From NCBI GenBank assembly GCA_023452965.1, contig JAEXUU010000752.1:1-8749 (forward strand): DNA of 8,749 bases. Direction: 5' to 3'. A model generated the notes under the pieces. That model did no database searches and was not told where the DNA came from. It worked only from the letters and a program-made list of their open reading frames with translations. The position numbers and the translations under genes were made by a program. Source of the DNA: Pseudomonadota bacterium (GTDB taxonomy: Bacteria > Pseudomonadota > Alphaproteobacteria > Rhizobiales > Beijerinckiaceae). Positions 1 through 6,944 of the stretch are shown piece after piece (the first letter of the stretch is position 1; every line of letters starts with the position of its first letter).

Positions 1-300
1 GAGTACGGGCATCGCCGCGACATTCCCGGTTATGCAGCGGCACTCGAAGCCTTCGACCGAGAGTTGCCGACACTGGAGGCGAGGCTGAAGCCCGGCGATC
101 TCGCCATCATCACCGCCGACCATGGCAACGACCCGAGCTGGCCGGGGACCGACCACACCCGCGAGCATGTCCCGATCCTGGCTTTCGGGCCGGACGTCGT
201 GGCCGGCCCGATCGGACGACGCGAGAGCTTTGCCGATATCGCCGCGAGGCTCGGGACCTGGCTCGGCATCGGCGCGGTCGGGCCGGGGCGGAGCTGGTAG
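1..300 (+). CDS. deoB: Phosphopentomutase, C-terminal part (5' end outside window)
   Basis: The enzyme interconverts ribose-1-phosphate and ribose-5-phosphate (and the deoxy forms) in the cytoplasm, feeding nucleoside breakdown and salvage into the pentose phosphate pathway. Only the last 99 codons are present; frame 1 is open from base 1 to the TAG at 298-300. It carries the metal-binding signature of the alkaline phosphatase superfamily: [10 protein letters not shown] at residues 2-11 of the fragment, TADHGNDP at 38-45 and [12 protein letters not shown] at 49-60. His4, Asp40, His41 and His52 fall at the spacing of the E. coli DeoB metal ligands His311, Asp347, His348 and His359 (numbering from memory), with no gaps needed. 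The C-terminus ends soon after the conserved core, as is normal for the family. It converges on the chemoreceptor gene with only 10 nt between the stop codons. Identification is firm; the upstream context is not visible. Confidence 0.95.
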   Translation, partial: EYGHRRDIPGYAAALEAFDRELPTLEARLKPGDLAIITADHGNDPSWPGTDHTREHVPILAFGPDVVAGPIGRRESFADIAARLGTWLGIGAVGPGRSW

Positions 301-310
301 GCAGGCCTCC

Positions 311-1768
311 TCAGGCGGCTGCGACCTTCTCGCAGAACGCGGCGACCTCGCTGCGAATCCTTGAAGCCTGCTGCGCCAGATCATCCGAGGACTGCTGCAG
401 CTCCTCCGCAGCGTCGTGGGTGCGGGCCGTCACCGCCCGGAAGCCGCCGAGCGCCTCGGCGCTGCGATTGGCCCCGTCGGACGAGATCTGCACCTCATGT
501 GCGATCTCGCTCGTGGCGCGGTTCTGCTCCTCGACCGCATGCGCGATCGAGACCGAGACGGTCTCGACCTCCCCGATCGCGGAGACGATCGCGCGGATCG
601 ACTTCAGCGAGCGCTGCGAAGCTGTCTGGATGGCGCTGATCGAACGCGCCACCTCCTCGGTGGCGTTGGCGGTCTGGGTCGAGAGCGTCTTGACCTCGCT
701 GGCGACGACAGCGAAGCCCTTGCCCATCGAACCGGCACGGGCCGCCTCGATCGTCGCGTTGAGCGCGAGCATGCTGGTCTGCGCCGCGACACCGCGGATG
801 ATCTCGACGACGGCTCCGACGCTCTCGCTGGTCCGGGCCAGGGCCTCGATCTCGGCGCTCGCGGTGCGGGCGAGCGCTGCGGCCGCTTTCGAGCTGTCGG
901 CGGAGTGCGTGACGCTGCGGCCGATCTCGGCGATCGAACTGGCGAGTTCCTGGGCCGCCGCCGCAGTCTGATCGATGCTGCGTGTCGTCTCACCGGAGGA
1001 ATGGGCGACGACGCTGCTCTGCTGACGCGCCTGCTCGGAGGCCCCCGTCAGGTCGCGGGCATTCGCCTGCATGGCCTCCGCCGCCCGGTCGAGCACCGCC
1101 ATGGCATGCTCCATCTCGCGGTGGAAGGCACCGACGATCTCGCGGATCGTCTCGGAGCGCGCGTCGCTCTCCTCGGCATTCTGCTTCTCGAGTTCGCTGG
1201 CACGGCGCTCGCGCATGACGAGTTCCTCCGCCCGGCGCAGATTGGCGTCGTTCTCGGCGAGGATGCGGGCCGTGATCACGGCGATAGCGGTCAGGAAGGC
1301 GGTTTCGACCACGACGATCACGGCGTGCAATAGCACGCGAGCCAGGCTGCCGCCCTGATAGAACACAGCCGCGGGCAGGACGTATTGCAGGACAAGGTGA
1401 TGCGCTGCGGTGAGCGCCGCCCCCATGACGATAGGCCGCCAGTCGCAGAAGCCGGCCAGCAGGGCGAGCACGGCGAAATAGTACATATGGCTGTCGGGCT
1501 GCCAGGGATGGCCGGCGAAGCTCGCGACGAAGATCGAGACCTGGCCGATCAGGGCCGTGGCGATCACCAGTTGGGTCGCAGTCGTCGTTCCGCGAGCGCG
1601 ATAGGCCAGCAGGGCCGCTGCCGCCAGGACGAAGGCACCGGCAGCGGGCGCAAAAACGGGATTGCCCAGGATCATCGCCGTGGCCGCCAGGATCGGCACA
1701 TGGACGAAGGCAAGGCCGATCAGGCCGCGCGCCGTCAGGTCGCGCAGGCCGGGCAAGGTCAGGATCAT
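311..1768 (-). CDS. Methyl-accepting chemotaxis protein with a six-helix membrane sensor domain
   Basis: Chemoreceptor of 485 residues that should control the kinase CheA through CheW at the inner membrane. Residues 1-170 are hydrophobic, with about six helices (roughly 14-34, 38-57, 63-85, 95-107, 112-135 and 143-169). Short loops hold HPWQPDSH (87-94), CDWR (108-111), HH (123-124) and His148/Glu155. There is no periplasmic ligand-binding domain, and I see no clear HAMP domain; a charged coiled coil (about 171-215) leads directly into the signalling domain. The conserved hairpin tip lies at about 323-373 ([19 protein letters not shown], then [14 protein letters not shown]). The usual Glu after AARAG is Ser347. 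No C-terminal CheR-tethering pentapeptide is present. The ATG at 1768 has a GGAGG at 1775-1779, 6 nt upstream, and overlaps the stop of the preceding small gene as ATGA, so translation is probably coupled. The ligand is unknown; the buried His, Asp and Glu residues could bind a metal, cofactor or small molecule (inference). Confidence 0.93.
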   Translation of the reverse strand: MILTLPGLRDLTARGLIGLAFVHVPILAATAMILGNPVFAPAAGAFVLAAAALLAYRARGTTTATQLVIATALIGQVSIFVASFAGHPWQPDSHMYYFAVLALLAGFCDWRPIVMGAALTAAHHLVLQYVLPAAVFYQGGSLARVLLHAVIVVVETAFLTAIAVITARILAENDANLRRAEELVMRERRASELEKQNAEESDARSETIREIVGAFHREMEHAMAVLDRAAEAMQANARDLTGASEQARQQSSVVAHSSGETTRSIDQTAAAAQELASSIAEIGRSVTHSADSSKAAAALARTASAEIEALARTSESVGAVVEIIRGVAAQTSMLALNATIEAARAGSMGKGFAVVASEVKTLSTQTANATEEVARSISAIQTASQRSLKSIRAIVSAIGEVETVSVSIAHAVEEQNRATSEIAHEVQISSDGANRSAEALGGFRAVTARTHDAAEELQQSSDDLAQQASRIRSEVAAFCEKVAAA

Positions 1769-2121
1769 GCGGCGCCTCCGCCGGAAAGACAGCCGGCCAG
1801 GCCTTCGAGCCGCAGCAGCAGCAAGGCCCCGGCAGGCCTGACGGCTTCGTCCTCACCCGCCGCGACGATCATCACGAAAGGCAGCGCCCCGCTGCGCAGG
1901 ACCCGCATGCCGGCGGCGAGACTGCTGGCCGCAGCCTCGGAGCTGCTGGTCCAGGGCGGGAACACCGCCGCCAGCTCCTGGCTGCGCGCGTCGCTCCGGC
2001 CGGGCAGGCCGGTCAGCGCGATGAGGCCGGAGGAGATGATGAGAGCCGCGATCGCCAGACCGTCACGCAGACGGGTACGCCCCTCGGGTCGAGTGCGTGA
2101 GGGGATAAGGCTTTGCCGCAT
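1765..2121 (-). CDS. Small single-pass membrane protein, coupled to the chemoreceptor
   Basis: A 118-residue protein of unknown function. A positively charged N-terminus (Arg10, 11, 15, 17 and 19) precedes one hydrophobic helix at about 21-40, which predicts N-in topology with residues 41-118 in the periplasm. The exported part contains [13 protein letters not shown] (52-64), [18 protein letters not shown] (73-90) and a hydrophobic tail [13 protein letters not shown] (100-112) with a single Cys at 111. I recall similar small proteins with an FPPW motif in other Hyphomicrobiales but know no assigned role. Its TGA overlaps the chemoreceptor ATG (ATGA at 1765-1768). Codon use matches the neighbours. 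The ATG at 2121 has no strong Shine-Dalgarno sequence, so the start is less certain than the reading frame. Since the receptor lacks a periplasmic domain, this protein could supply one (inference). Confidence 0.75.
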   Translation of the reverse strand: MRQSLIPSRTRPEGRTRLRDGLAIAALIISSGLIALTGLPGRSDARSQELAAVFPPWTSSSEAAASSLAAGMRVLRSGALPFVMIVAAGEDEAVRPAGALLLLRLEGLAGCLSGGGAA

Positions 2122-2184
2122 ATCGTCGGAGGCTTTCGGCGTAGCTAGGCACGGAATTCGAACGCATGGCTTGAGGCTCGCGGC

Positions 2185-2199
2185 TTAATTTTCCATGAA
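2185..2199. promoter_or_regulatory. Possible CtrA-like site upstream of the chemoreceptor unit
   Basis: TTAATTTTCCATGAA fits TTAA-N7-TTAA, the CtrA consensus of alphaproteobacteria, with one mismatch (TGAA). It lies about 64-78 nt upstream of the small membrane protein start at 2121, where a promoter would be expected. CtrA often controls motility and chemotaxis genes, which suits the context. One-mismatch sites also arise by chance, so this is only a candidate. Confidence 0.25.
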
Positions 2200-2260
2200 G
2201 CAGGCGCAGTTCGCTCTCTGACCGCAACCGGCCGCCGAACCATGGCCCGCGGTGCCGGAT

Positions 2261-2279
2261 CTGCCCGCAACGCGGCCAG
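2261..2279 (-). terminator. Weak hairpin downstream of the phosphatase gene
   Basis: CTGCCCGC-AAC-GCGGCCAG forms an 8-bp stem with one mismatch and a 3-nt loop, starting 16 nt past the phosphatase stop codon. It could end the murA-to-phosphatase transcript. No T-run follows on the minus strand, so intrinsic termination would be weak. The rest of the 173-nt gap (2122-2294) shows no other gene. Confidence 0.25.
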
Positions 2280-2294
2280 ATGCTGCCTCCGGCT

Positions 2295-2738
2295 TCAGCC
2301 CCTCAGCCGCGCCTTGATCCTGCGCATCAGCCCGTCACGGACTTCGCGATAGGCATCGAGCACTTGCTCGCGCGAGCCCTGCACGGCGGAGGGATCGGCC
2401 GTCGGCCAGTATTCGACCTCGGCTGCGGTGGTGCGGGTCAGGTCGAGCGCCTTGTGATGCGCCTCCGGCGACAGCGTGACGATCAGGTCGAAGTTGAGCC
2501 CCTCCCATTCTTCGAGCTCCTCGATCGATTTCGGCCTGTGTTTGCGGGCATCGATGCCGATCTCTTCGAGAACGGCGAGCGCGAATGGATCGGTCTCGCC
2601 CTTCTTCGCACCGGCCGACTGGACATAGATCGACTTGCCGAAGAAGTGCTTGGCCATCGCCTCCGCCATCGGCGAGCGGACCGCGTTCAGCGCGCACATG
2701 AACAGCACGCTCTGGAGCTTGCGGGAAGCCGGCTCCAA
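2295..2738 (-). CDS. Low-molecular-weight protein tyrosine phosphatase / ArsC-like protein
   Basis: A 147-residue cytoplasmic protein of the low-molecular-weight phosphatase fold, which covers tyrosine phosphatases and thioredoxin-coupled arsenate reductases. The phosphate-binding loop is CALNAVRS at 15-22, i.e. C-X5-R-S with nucleophile Cys15 and Arg21. The probable general acid is Asp115 in YWPTADPSA (110-118), followed by GSREQVLDAYREVRD (121-135). Length is normal for the family. The start is TTG at 2738, read as Met. GGAAGG at 2748-2753 lies 9 nt upstream, and later starts would cut into the first beta strand next to the catalytic loop. It begins 4 nt after the UPF0262 stop, so the two genes are very probably co-transcribed. 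The substrate cannot be told from sequence: the redox cysteines typical of thioredoxin-type arsenate reductases are not evident (Cys15 is the only cysteine), which favours a phosphatase. No arsenic-resistance genes are nearby. Confidence 0.88.
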   Translation of the reverse strand: MEPASRKLQSVLFMCALNAVRSPMAEAMAKHFFGKSIYVQSAGAKKGETDPFALAVLEEIGIDARKHRPKSIEELEEWEGLNFDLIVTLSPEAHHKALDLTRTTAAEVEYWPTADPSAVQGSREQVLDAYREVRDGLMRRIKARLRG

Positions 2739-2742
2739 GCGT

Positions 2743-3216
2743 TCAGCCCTTCCAGTGCAGGGCGTAGATCAAGGTGAAGAAGCGCCGCGCCGTCTCGCGG
2801 TCGAGATCGACCTTGCCGGCGAGACGTTCGACCAAGATGACGGCCGCCTCGTCGTGCAAGCCGCGCCGGCCCATGTCGATCGCCTCGATCTGCGCCGGCG
2901 TCGCGGTCCGGATCGCAGCATAATAGCTCTCGCAGACCATCTCATAGTCCTTGATCAGCCGCTTCAGCGGCGTCAGCGAGAGATGGTGGGTGACGAGCGC
3001 GGTGCCGCCGGCGTCGCGGACTTCGAAGGCGAGGCGGCGCTCGACCAGCGCCAGATGCACCGCATAGGGCCCACCATTGAACTCCGGCAGGGCGAAGTGA
3101 TTGCGCTCGATCAGGTCGTAGATGGCGATGGCGCGCTCGTGCTCCTGGTCCGGCGTCCCGCGCCCGAGCGAAGCTTCATCGAGCGTGACGCCGACCAGGC
3201 GGTTGGTTTCGGACAT
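2743..3216 (-). CDS. UPF0262 family protein
   Basis: A 157-residue soluble protein of the UPF0262 family, conserved in alphaproteobacteria and of unknown function. Recognisable stretches are [19 protein letters not shown] (77-95), [14 protein letters not shown] (112-125) and the C-terminal [15 protein letters not shown] (143-157). There is no signal peptide, membrane helix or obvious catalytic motif. Length is the family's usual size. The ATG at 3216 has a GGAGG at 3221-3225, 4 nt upstream. It sits between hisD (46-nt spacer containing a stem-loop) and the phosphatase gene (4-nt spacer). I know this hisD - UPF0262 - phosphatase order from other Hyphomicrobiales, which suggests a shared but unknown role rather than chance. 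Confidence 0.9.
   Translation of the reverse strand: MSETNRLVGVTLDEASLGRGTPDQEHERAIAIYDLIERNHFALPEFNGGPYAVHLALVERRLAFEVRDAGGTALVTHHLSLTPLKRLIKDYEMVCESYYAAIRTATPAQIEAIDMGRRGLHDEAAVILVERLAGKVDLDRETARRFFTLIYALHWKG
2748..2753 (-). promoter_or_regulatory. Ribosome binding site that supports the TTG start of the phosphatase
   Basis: GGAAGG on the minus strand lies inside the last codons of the UPF0262 gene, 9 nt before the TTG at 2736-2738. No ATG or GTG nearby would keep the whole catalytic fold, so this site decides the start. Confidence 0.65.
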
Positions 3217-3231
3217 GAGCCCTCCCCTGCC

Positions 3232-3262
3232 GGCGCCGAAGGACGGAATCGCGATCGGCGCC
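3232..3262 (-). repeat. Perfect stem-loop between hisD and the UPF0262 gene
   Basis: GGCGCCGA (3232-3239) and TCGGCGCC (3255-3262) form a perfect 8-bp inverted repeat around a 15-nt loop. On the mRNA it starts directly after the hisD TGA and ends about 7 nt before the UPF0262 Shine-Dalgarno sequence. No U-run follows, so a role in RNA stability or processing, or in setting relative expression, is more likely than termination (inference). Confidence 0.55.
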
Positions 3263-4552
3263 TCAGTTCAGCCTGATCGTCACGGAACGGCCGTGGGCCT
3301 GCAAGCCCTCGGCCTCGGCGAGTTCGACCGCCGCGCCGGCGAGCGCCCGCAAGGCAGCGGCATCGCATTTCAGCAGCGAGGTCCGCTTCATGAAATCGGG
3401 CACGCCGAGCCCGGAGGAGAAGCGCGCCGACCGCGCCGTCGGCAGGACGTGGTTGGAGCCGCCGACATAGTCGCCGATCGCCTCCGGCGTATGCCCGCCG
3501 AGGAAGATCGCGCCGGCGTTGCGGATGCGCCCGGCGAGACGCTCGGGATCGCCGGTGATGATCTCGAGGTGCTCCGGCGCCAGCCGGTCGACCAGCGGGA
3601 TCGCCGCTTCCAGCGCCTCGACCAGGATGACGGCGCCGAAATCGGCCCAGCTCGCGGCCGCGATCTCGGCGCGCGGAAGCGTCTTGAGCTGGCTTGCGAC
3701 GGCACGCTCGACCTCGCCGGCGAGCGCGGCGTCGTCGGTGATCAGGATCGACTGCGAGGCGGTATCGTGCTCCGCCTGCGCCAGCAGGTCGGCCGCGATC
3801 CAGTCGGGATTGGCGCTTGCGTCGGCGAGCACGAGTACCTCGGAGGGGCCGGCGATCATGTCGATGCCGACCGTGCCGAAGACGCGGCGCTTGGCGGCCG
3901 CGACATAGGCGTTGCCGGGCCCGACGATCTTGGCGACAGGCGCGATGGTGGCCGTGCCATGGGCTAGCGCGGCCACCGCCTGCGCCCCGCCGATGCGGTA
4001 GATCTCGTCGAGGCCGGCGAGCCGCGCCGCCGCCAGCACCAGCGGGTTGCTCTCGCCGCGCGGCGTCGGAGCGACCATGACCAGGCGCTCGACCCCGGCA
4101 ACCTTGGCCGGCACTGCGTTCATCAGCACCGAGGACGGGTAGCTCGCCGTGCCGCCGGGGACATAGAGGCCGACGGCCTCGATCGCGCTCCAGCGCCAGC
4201 CGCTTTCGACGCCGAGCGCGTCGCGCGACCAGGAATCGGCGGGCTTCTGGCGCAGATGATAGGCCTCGATGCGCGAACGCGCGGTCTCAAGCGCCGAAAG
4301 CTGCTCGGGCGTGCAAGCCGCCATGGCCGCCTCGATCTCGGCCTCGGTGACCCGCAGGGTCGCCGGTGTCAGCTCCAGCCTGTCGAAGCGGCTGGTGTAT
4401 TCGAGCAGCGCCTCGTCGCCGCGGGCCCGCACCTCGGCGATGATCGAGGCCGCGACCTGGTCGACATCCTCGGAGACCTCGCGCTTGGCCGCCAGCAGGG
4501 CGGCAAAGGCCTGCTCGAAACCGGCATCACGTGCATCAAGCCTGATCGGCAT
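3263..4552 (-). CDS. hisD: Histidinol dehydrogenase
   Basis: This zinc enzyme oxidises L-histidinol to L-histidine with two NAD+, the last two steps of histidine synthesis, in the cytoplasm. The protein has 429 residues, normal for HisD. Key residues sit almost exactly at the E. coli positions: zinc ligands Gln259 and His262 in [13 protein letters not shown], Asp361 in [14 protein letters not shown] and His420 in LQAHGRSV. The catalytic Glu327-His328 pair is in RLAPEHLEI. The signature [13 protein letters not shown] lies at 210-222 and [14 protein letters not shown] at 231-244. The ATG at 4552 is preceded by AGGA with 7-nt spacing. It lies 25 nt after the DUF2948 gene. Pairing of hisD with murA rather than with other his genes is usual in Hyphomicrobiales, so this is not a broken histidine operon. 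No his-type attenuator leader was seen. Confidence 0.98.
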   Translation of the reverse strand: MPIRLDARDAGFEQAFAALLAAKREVSEDVDQVAASIIAEVRARGDEALLEYTSRFDRLELTPATLRVTEAEIEAAMAACTPEQLSALETARSRIEAYHLRQKPADSWSRDALGVESGWRWSAIEAVGLYVPGGTASYPSSVLMNAVPAKVAGVERLVMVAPTPRGESNPLVLAAARLAGLDEIYRIGGAQAVAALAHGTATIAPVAKIVGPGNAYVAAAKRRVFGTVGIDMIAGPSEVLVLADASANPDWIAADLLAQAEHDTASQSILITDDAALAGEVERAVASQLKTLPRAEIAAASWADFGAVILVEALEAAIPLVDRLAPEHLEIITGDPERLAGRIRNAGAIFLGGHTPEAIGDYVGGSNHVLPTARSARFSSGLGVPDFMKRTSLLKCDAAALRALAGAAVELAEAEGLQAHGRSVTIRLN

Positions 4553-4577
4553 GGAAAGTCCTGAACGGAAGAGGAGT

Positions 4578-5024
4578 TCAGCCCTGGTCGGGATGGGCGG
4601 GGGTGGCCGCAGCCTCCCAGATCGGTCCGAGATCCTTCATCTGGGCCTCGATGCATTCGACGCCTAGCCGGATCGCGGCCCCGTCGGAGAAATGCAAGGT
4701 GACCTCGCCCGCCGGGCTCTGCGCTTCGGCGAAGGTCACCGCCAGCAGGCTGAAGACAGCATCCTGGGCGCCGGGCTCGATCTTGACGCTGCGGGCGCTG
4801 GTGACGCGCTCGAAATGCAGCGCCGCGAGACGGCGACGCTTCTGGCCGCGCTCAGCGCCTTCCCAGTCGAAGCGGCGCAAAGCGAGCGCGAAACGCTGCT
4901 CGGCCGGGAGCCAGGCGATGTCGCCCTTGCGCACCACCGCATCCTGGAGGTGCGCCGAAACGACCGCGAGATCCTCGGCATCGAGGGCGATCAGCTTCAG
5001 CGGCTCGGCGACAGGATCGGACAT
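4578..5024 (-). CDS. DUF2948 family protein
   Basis: A 148-residue soluble protein of the DUF2948 family, found mainly in alphaproteobacteria between murA and hisD; its function is unknown. Conserved-looking stretches are LKLIALDAEDLAVVSAHLQD (9-28), RFALALRRFDWE (44-55) and the C-terminal RLGVECIEAQMKDLGPIWE (119-137). There is no signal peptide or membrane helix, and the last ten residues are a loose tail. The ATG at 5024 follows AGGACGG closely, so spacing is short, and a stem-loop (5034-5049) lies just upstream in the 31-nt spacer after murA. That placement could limit ribosome access (inference). Assignment rests on sequence resemblance and on the murA-hisD context. Confidence 0.88.
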   Translation of the reverse strand: MSDPVAEPLKLIALDAEDLAVVSAHLQDAVVRKGDIAWLPAEQRFALALRRFDWEGAERGQKRRRLAALHFERVTSARSVKIEPGAQDAVFSLLAVTFAEAQSPAGEVTLHFSDGAAIRLGVECIEAQMKDLGPIWEAAATPAHPDQG

Positions 5025-5033
5025 CCGTCCTAT

Positions 5034-5049
5034 CTGGCGGGGACGCCAG
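5034..5049 (-). repeat. Perfect stem-loop between murA and the DUF2948 gene
   Basis: CTGGCG (5034-5039) and CGCCAG (5044-5049) pair perfectly around a 4-nt loop (TCCC on the mRNA). It starts 6 nt after the murA stop and ends just before the ribosome binding region of the DUF2948 gene. No U-run follows. It may protect or process the transcript or lower initiation of the next gene (inference). Confidence 0.5.
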
Positions 5050-5055
5050 CCGGCG

Positions 5056-6345
5056 TCAACCGCTGATGCGCTCGATCTGGGCGCCGCATCGGCCGAGCTT
5101 GGCCTCCAGCGCCTCGAAACCGCGATCGAGGTGGTAGACGCGGTTGATCATGGTGTCGCCCTCGGCGACGAGCCCACCGATCACCAGCGAGACCGAGGCA
5201 CGCAGATCCGTCGCCATCACCGGGGCGCCGGTCAGCTTCTCGACGCCATCGACATAAGCGGCGTCGCCGTCGAGCCTGATCTTGGCGCCGAGCCGGGCGA
5301 GCTCCTGCACATGCATGAAGCGGTTCTCGAAGATCGTCTCGCGGATGCGCGAGGTACCGTTGGCGCGGGTCATCAGCGCCATGAGCTGCGCCTGAAGATC
5401 AGTCGGGAAGCCGGGGAACGGGTCGGTGGTGACGTCGACCGGCTCGAGCGCCGCGCCATTGCGCCGGATCCGGACGCCCTCATTGCTGGTCGAGACCTCG
5501 ACGCCGGCCTCGGACATCACGTCGAGCGCGGACTGGAGCAGGTCGGCGCGGGCGCCTTCGAGCAGGACATCGCCGCCCGTCATCGCTACCGCCATGGCAT
5601 AGGTGCCGGTCTCGATCCGGTCGGGCAGGACGGCATGATGCGTGCCACTGAGCCGCCCGACGCCGCGAATGGTGATGGTGGAGGTGCCGGCGCCCTCGAT
5701 CTTCGCGCCCATCTTGTTGAGACAGTCGGCAAGATCGACCACTTCCGGCTCGCGCGCGGCGTTCTCGATGGTGGTGACGCCGTCGGCGAGAACCGCCGCC
5801 ATCAGGGCGGTGTGGGTGCCGCCGACCGTGACCTTCGGGAAGACAATGTCGCCGCCCTTCAGCCCCTTCGGAGCCCGCGCCAGCGCATAGCCGTTCTCGA
5901 TGTCGATCTTGGCGCCGAGGCGTTCCAGAGCCATCAGCAAGAGGTCGACCGGGCGCGTGCCGATGGCGCAGCCACCGGGCAGCGAGACCTTGGCCTCGCC
6001 CATCCGCGCCAGGATCGGCGCGATCACCCAGAAGCTGGCGCGCATGGTCGAGACCAGCTCGTAGGGCGCGCAGGTGTCGACGATCTGACGGGCGGTCAGC
6101 GCAAAGGTCTGGCCGGTCTCCGAGGTCTGACCGACGCGCTTGCCGGCGATCGAGCGATCGACGCCGTGATTGGAGAGGATGCGCGAAAGCGCGCTGACAT
6201 CGGAGAGGCGCGGCACATTGGCGAGCGTCAGCGTCTCGTCGGTCAGCAAGCTGGCGATCATCAGCGGCAGTGCCGCGTTCTTGGCGCCCGAAATCGGGAT
6301 GACGCCGTCGAGGCGTTGGCCGCCGGTGATGCGGATACGGTCCAT
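5056..6345 (-). CDS. murA: UDP-N-acetylglucosamine 1-carboxyvinyltransferase
   Basis: MurA transfers enolpyruvate from phosphoenolpyruvate to UDP-GlcNAc, the first committed step of peptidoglycan synthesis, in the cytoplasm. The protein has 429 residues, about ten more than the E. coli enzyme. Catalytic residues are visible: Lys22 in [11 protein letters not shown], Cys126 in [14 protein letters not shown] (Cys115 in E. coli), Asp316 in [12 protein letters not shown] (Asp305) and Arg408 in [11 protein letters not shown] (Arg397). Because the loop residue is Cys and not Asp, the enzyme should be open to fosfomycin alkylation (established for the family). The ATG at 6345 has AGGA 8 nt upstream. 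A perfect GC-rich hairpin (6367-6386) lies in the 55-nt spacer from the preceding small gene. It heads the conserved murA - DUF2948 - hisD - UPF0262 - phosphatase run. Confidence 0.98.
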   Translation of the reverse strand: MDRIRITGGQRLDGVIPISGAKNAALPLMIASLLTDETLTLANVPRLSDVSALSRILSNHGVDRSIAGKRVGQTSETGQTFALTARQIVDTCAPYELVSTMRASFWVIAPILARMGEAKVSLPGGCAIGTRPVDLLLMALERLGAKIDIENGYALARAPKGLKGGDIVFPKVTVGGTHTALMAAVLADGVTTIENAAREPEVVDLADCLNKMGAKIEGAGTSTITIRGVGRLSGTHHAVLPDRIETGTYAMAVAMTGGDVLLEGARADLLQSALDVMSEAGVEVSTSNEGVRIRRNGAALEPVDVTTDPFPGFPTDLQAQLMALMTRANGTSRIRETIFENRFMHVQELARLGAKIRLDGDAAYVDGVEKLTGAPVMATDLRASVSLVIGGLVAEGDTMINRVYHLDRGFEALEAKLGRCGAQIERISG

Positions 6346-6366
6346 CTGGCTCGTCCTGCTGGCGCA

Positions 6367-6386
6367 GCCGGCGTGGGAGCGCCGGC
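6367..6386 (-). repeat. Perfect stem-loop in the murA leader
   Basis: GCCGGCG (6367-6373) and CGCCGGC (6380-6386) form a perfect 7-bp GC stem with a 6-nt loop, 21 nt upstream of the murA ATG and 15 nt after the stop of the small basic protein gene. No U-run follows on the minus strand, so it is not a standard terminator. It could act as a partial block or a processing site between the two genes (inference). Confidence 0.5.
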
Positions 6387-6400
6387 GGGAGGGAATTAGG

Positions 6401-6565
6401 TCAGGACCGTGAGGTTTCGGCCTGGGCGGGCGGCGTGTCGTCTGTCGCTTCCGTCTCGGCCGTCCGCCGCGCGCGCGCCTGCGCCTTGCGGCGTTTCAGG
6501 TTCTCGCGCAGGGCGGCAGCGAGGCGCGCCCTTTTCTGCTCGTCGGCTTCGGTCTGGCGGCTCAA
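6401..6565 (-). CDS. Small basic protein upstream of murA
   Basis: A probable 54-residue protein of unknown function. Its core is one charged, helix-forming stretch, [20 protein letters not shown] (9-28), followed by QARARR and an acidic, Ala/Thr/Pro-rich tail. I recall short proteins with this Leu-Arg-x-Asn-Leu-Lys-Arg-Arg-Lys-Ala pattern just upstream of murA in other Hyphomicrobiales; no role is known. The start is uncertain: TTG at 6565 is favoured because the frame upstream loses the pattern and looks like translated non-coding DNA. No strong Shine-Dalgarno precedes it. The frame stays open further upstream, so a longer form is possible but unconvincing. It may be translated from the same transcript as murA and could bind nucleic acid given its charge (inference). 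Confidence 0.6.
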   Translation of the reverse strand: MSRQTEADEQKRARLAAALRENLKRRKAQARARRTAETEATDDTPPAQAETSRS

Positions 6566-6700
6566 GGCGTCAGCTCGTCGGAAATGTCCCGCCGCGGCAA
6601 GGCGACAGGCGCAGGAATGGTTAGCCGCTCGGGCGCCGGCGGACAAGACAGCCGACGCTCGAGAAGCGCCAGCTGCTTGTGACCTTTTGGCCGGTCGATT

Positions 6701-6921
6701 GCGGCACAACTGCGACCAAACCGGCACAACCGCGCGACGGCCACAGACGACAGCGACAGGGCGGCGAGCTCTTCCAGCAGCGGCTTCCTTCCCTGAACGC
6801 TGGTCGAAGGGCGGCAAATCGCCCGCCAGCTCCCCCAAACGCCGCTTGTTTCTTCTCTTTCCGGCACATGCGCCGTGATCGATCGAAGCCCCGGCACAAC
6901 CATTGCGTGAGCCGGCAAAAC
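6701..6921 (+). repeat. Repeated CGGCACA motif in the intergenic region
   Basis: The decamer CCGGCACAAC occurs exactly at 6721-6730 and 6891-6900. One-mismatch GCGGCACAAC is at 6701-6710, CCGGCACATG (two mismatches) at 6861-6870 and CCGGCAAAAC (one mismatch) at 6912-6921. All share one orientation. Start-to-start distances are 20, 140, 30 and 21 bp, so neighbours in each cluster sit about two or three helical turns apart. This may be a regulator-binding array (inference). Confidence 0.4.
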
Positions 6922-6944
6922 AACGGGATCCGTAGGAATTTGGG

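Noticed and set aside
416..1333. Long plus-strand reading frame (305 codons) opposite the chemoreceptor gene
   Set aside because: It is rich in Arg, Gly and Asp, has no recognisable domain and mirrors the codon bias of the real gene on the minus strand. It is a GC-rich shadow.
2122..2294. Possible tRNA or small RNA gene between the phosphatase and chemoreceptor units
   Set aside because: No cloverleaf arms or T-loop sequence could be assembled; only one weak hairpin (2261-2279) is present.
4603..6399. Very long plus-strand reading frame (598 codons) opposite murA and DUF2948
   Set aside because: It runs antisense through two well-identified genes and their spacer, with a biased, domain-free product. 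The length comes from strong GC bias at third positions.
6566..6838. Longer form of the small basic protein (145 residues)
   Set aside because: The added N-terminal part reads like translated non-coding DNA (Arg/Ala/Ser/Cys mix) and does not continue the charged helix pattern.
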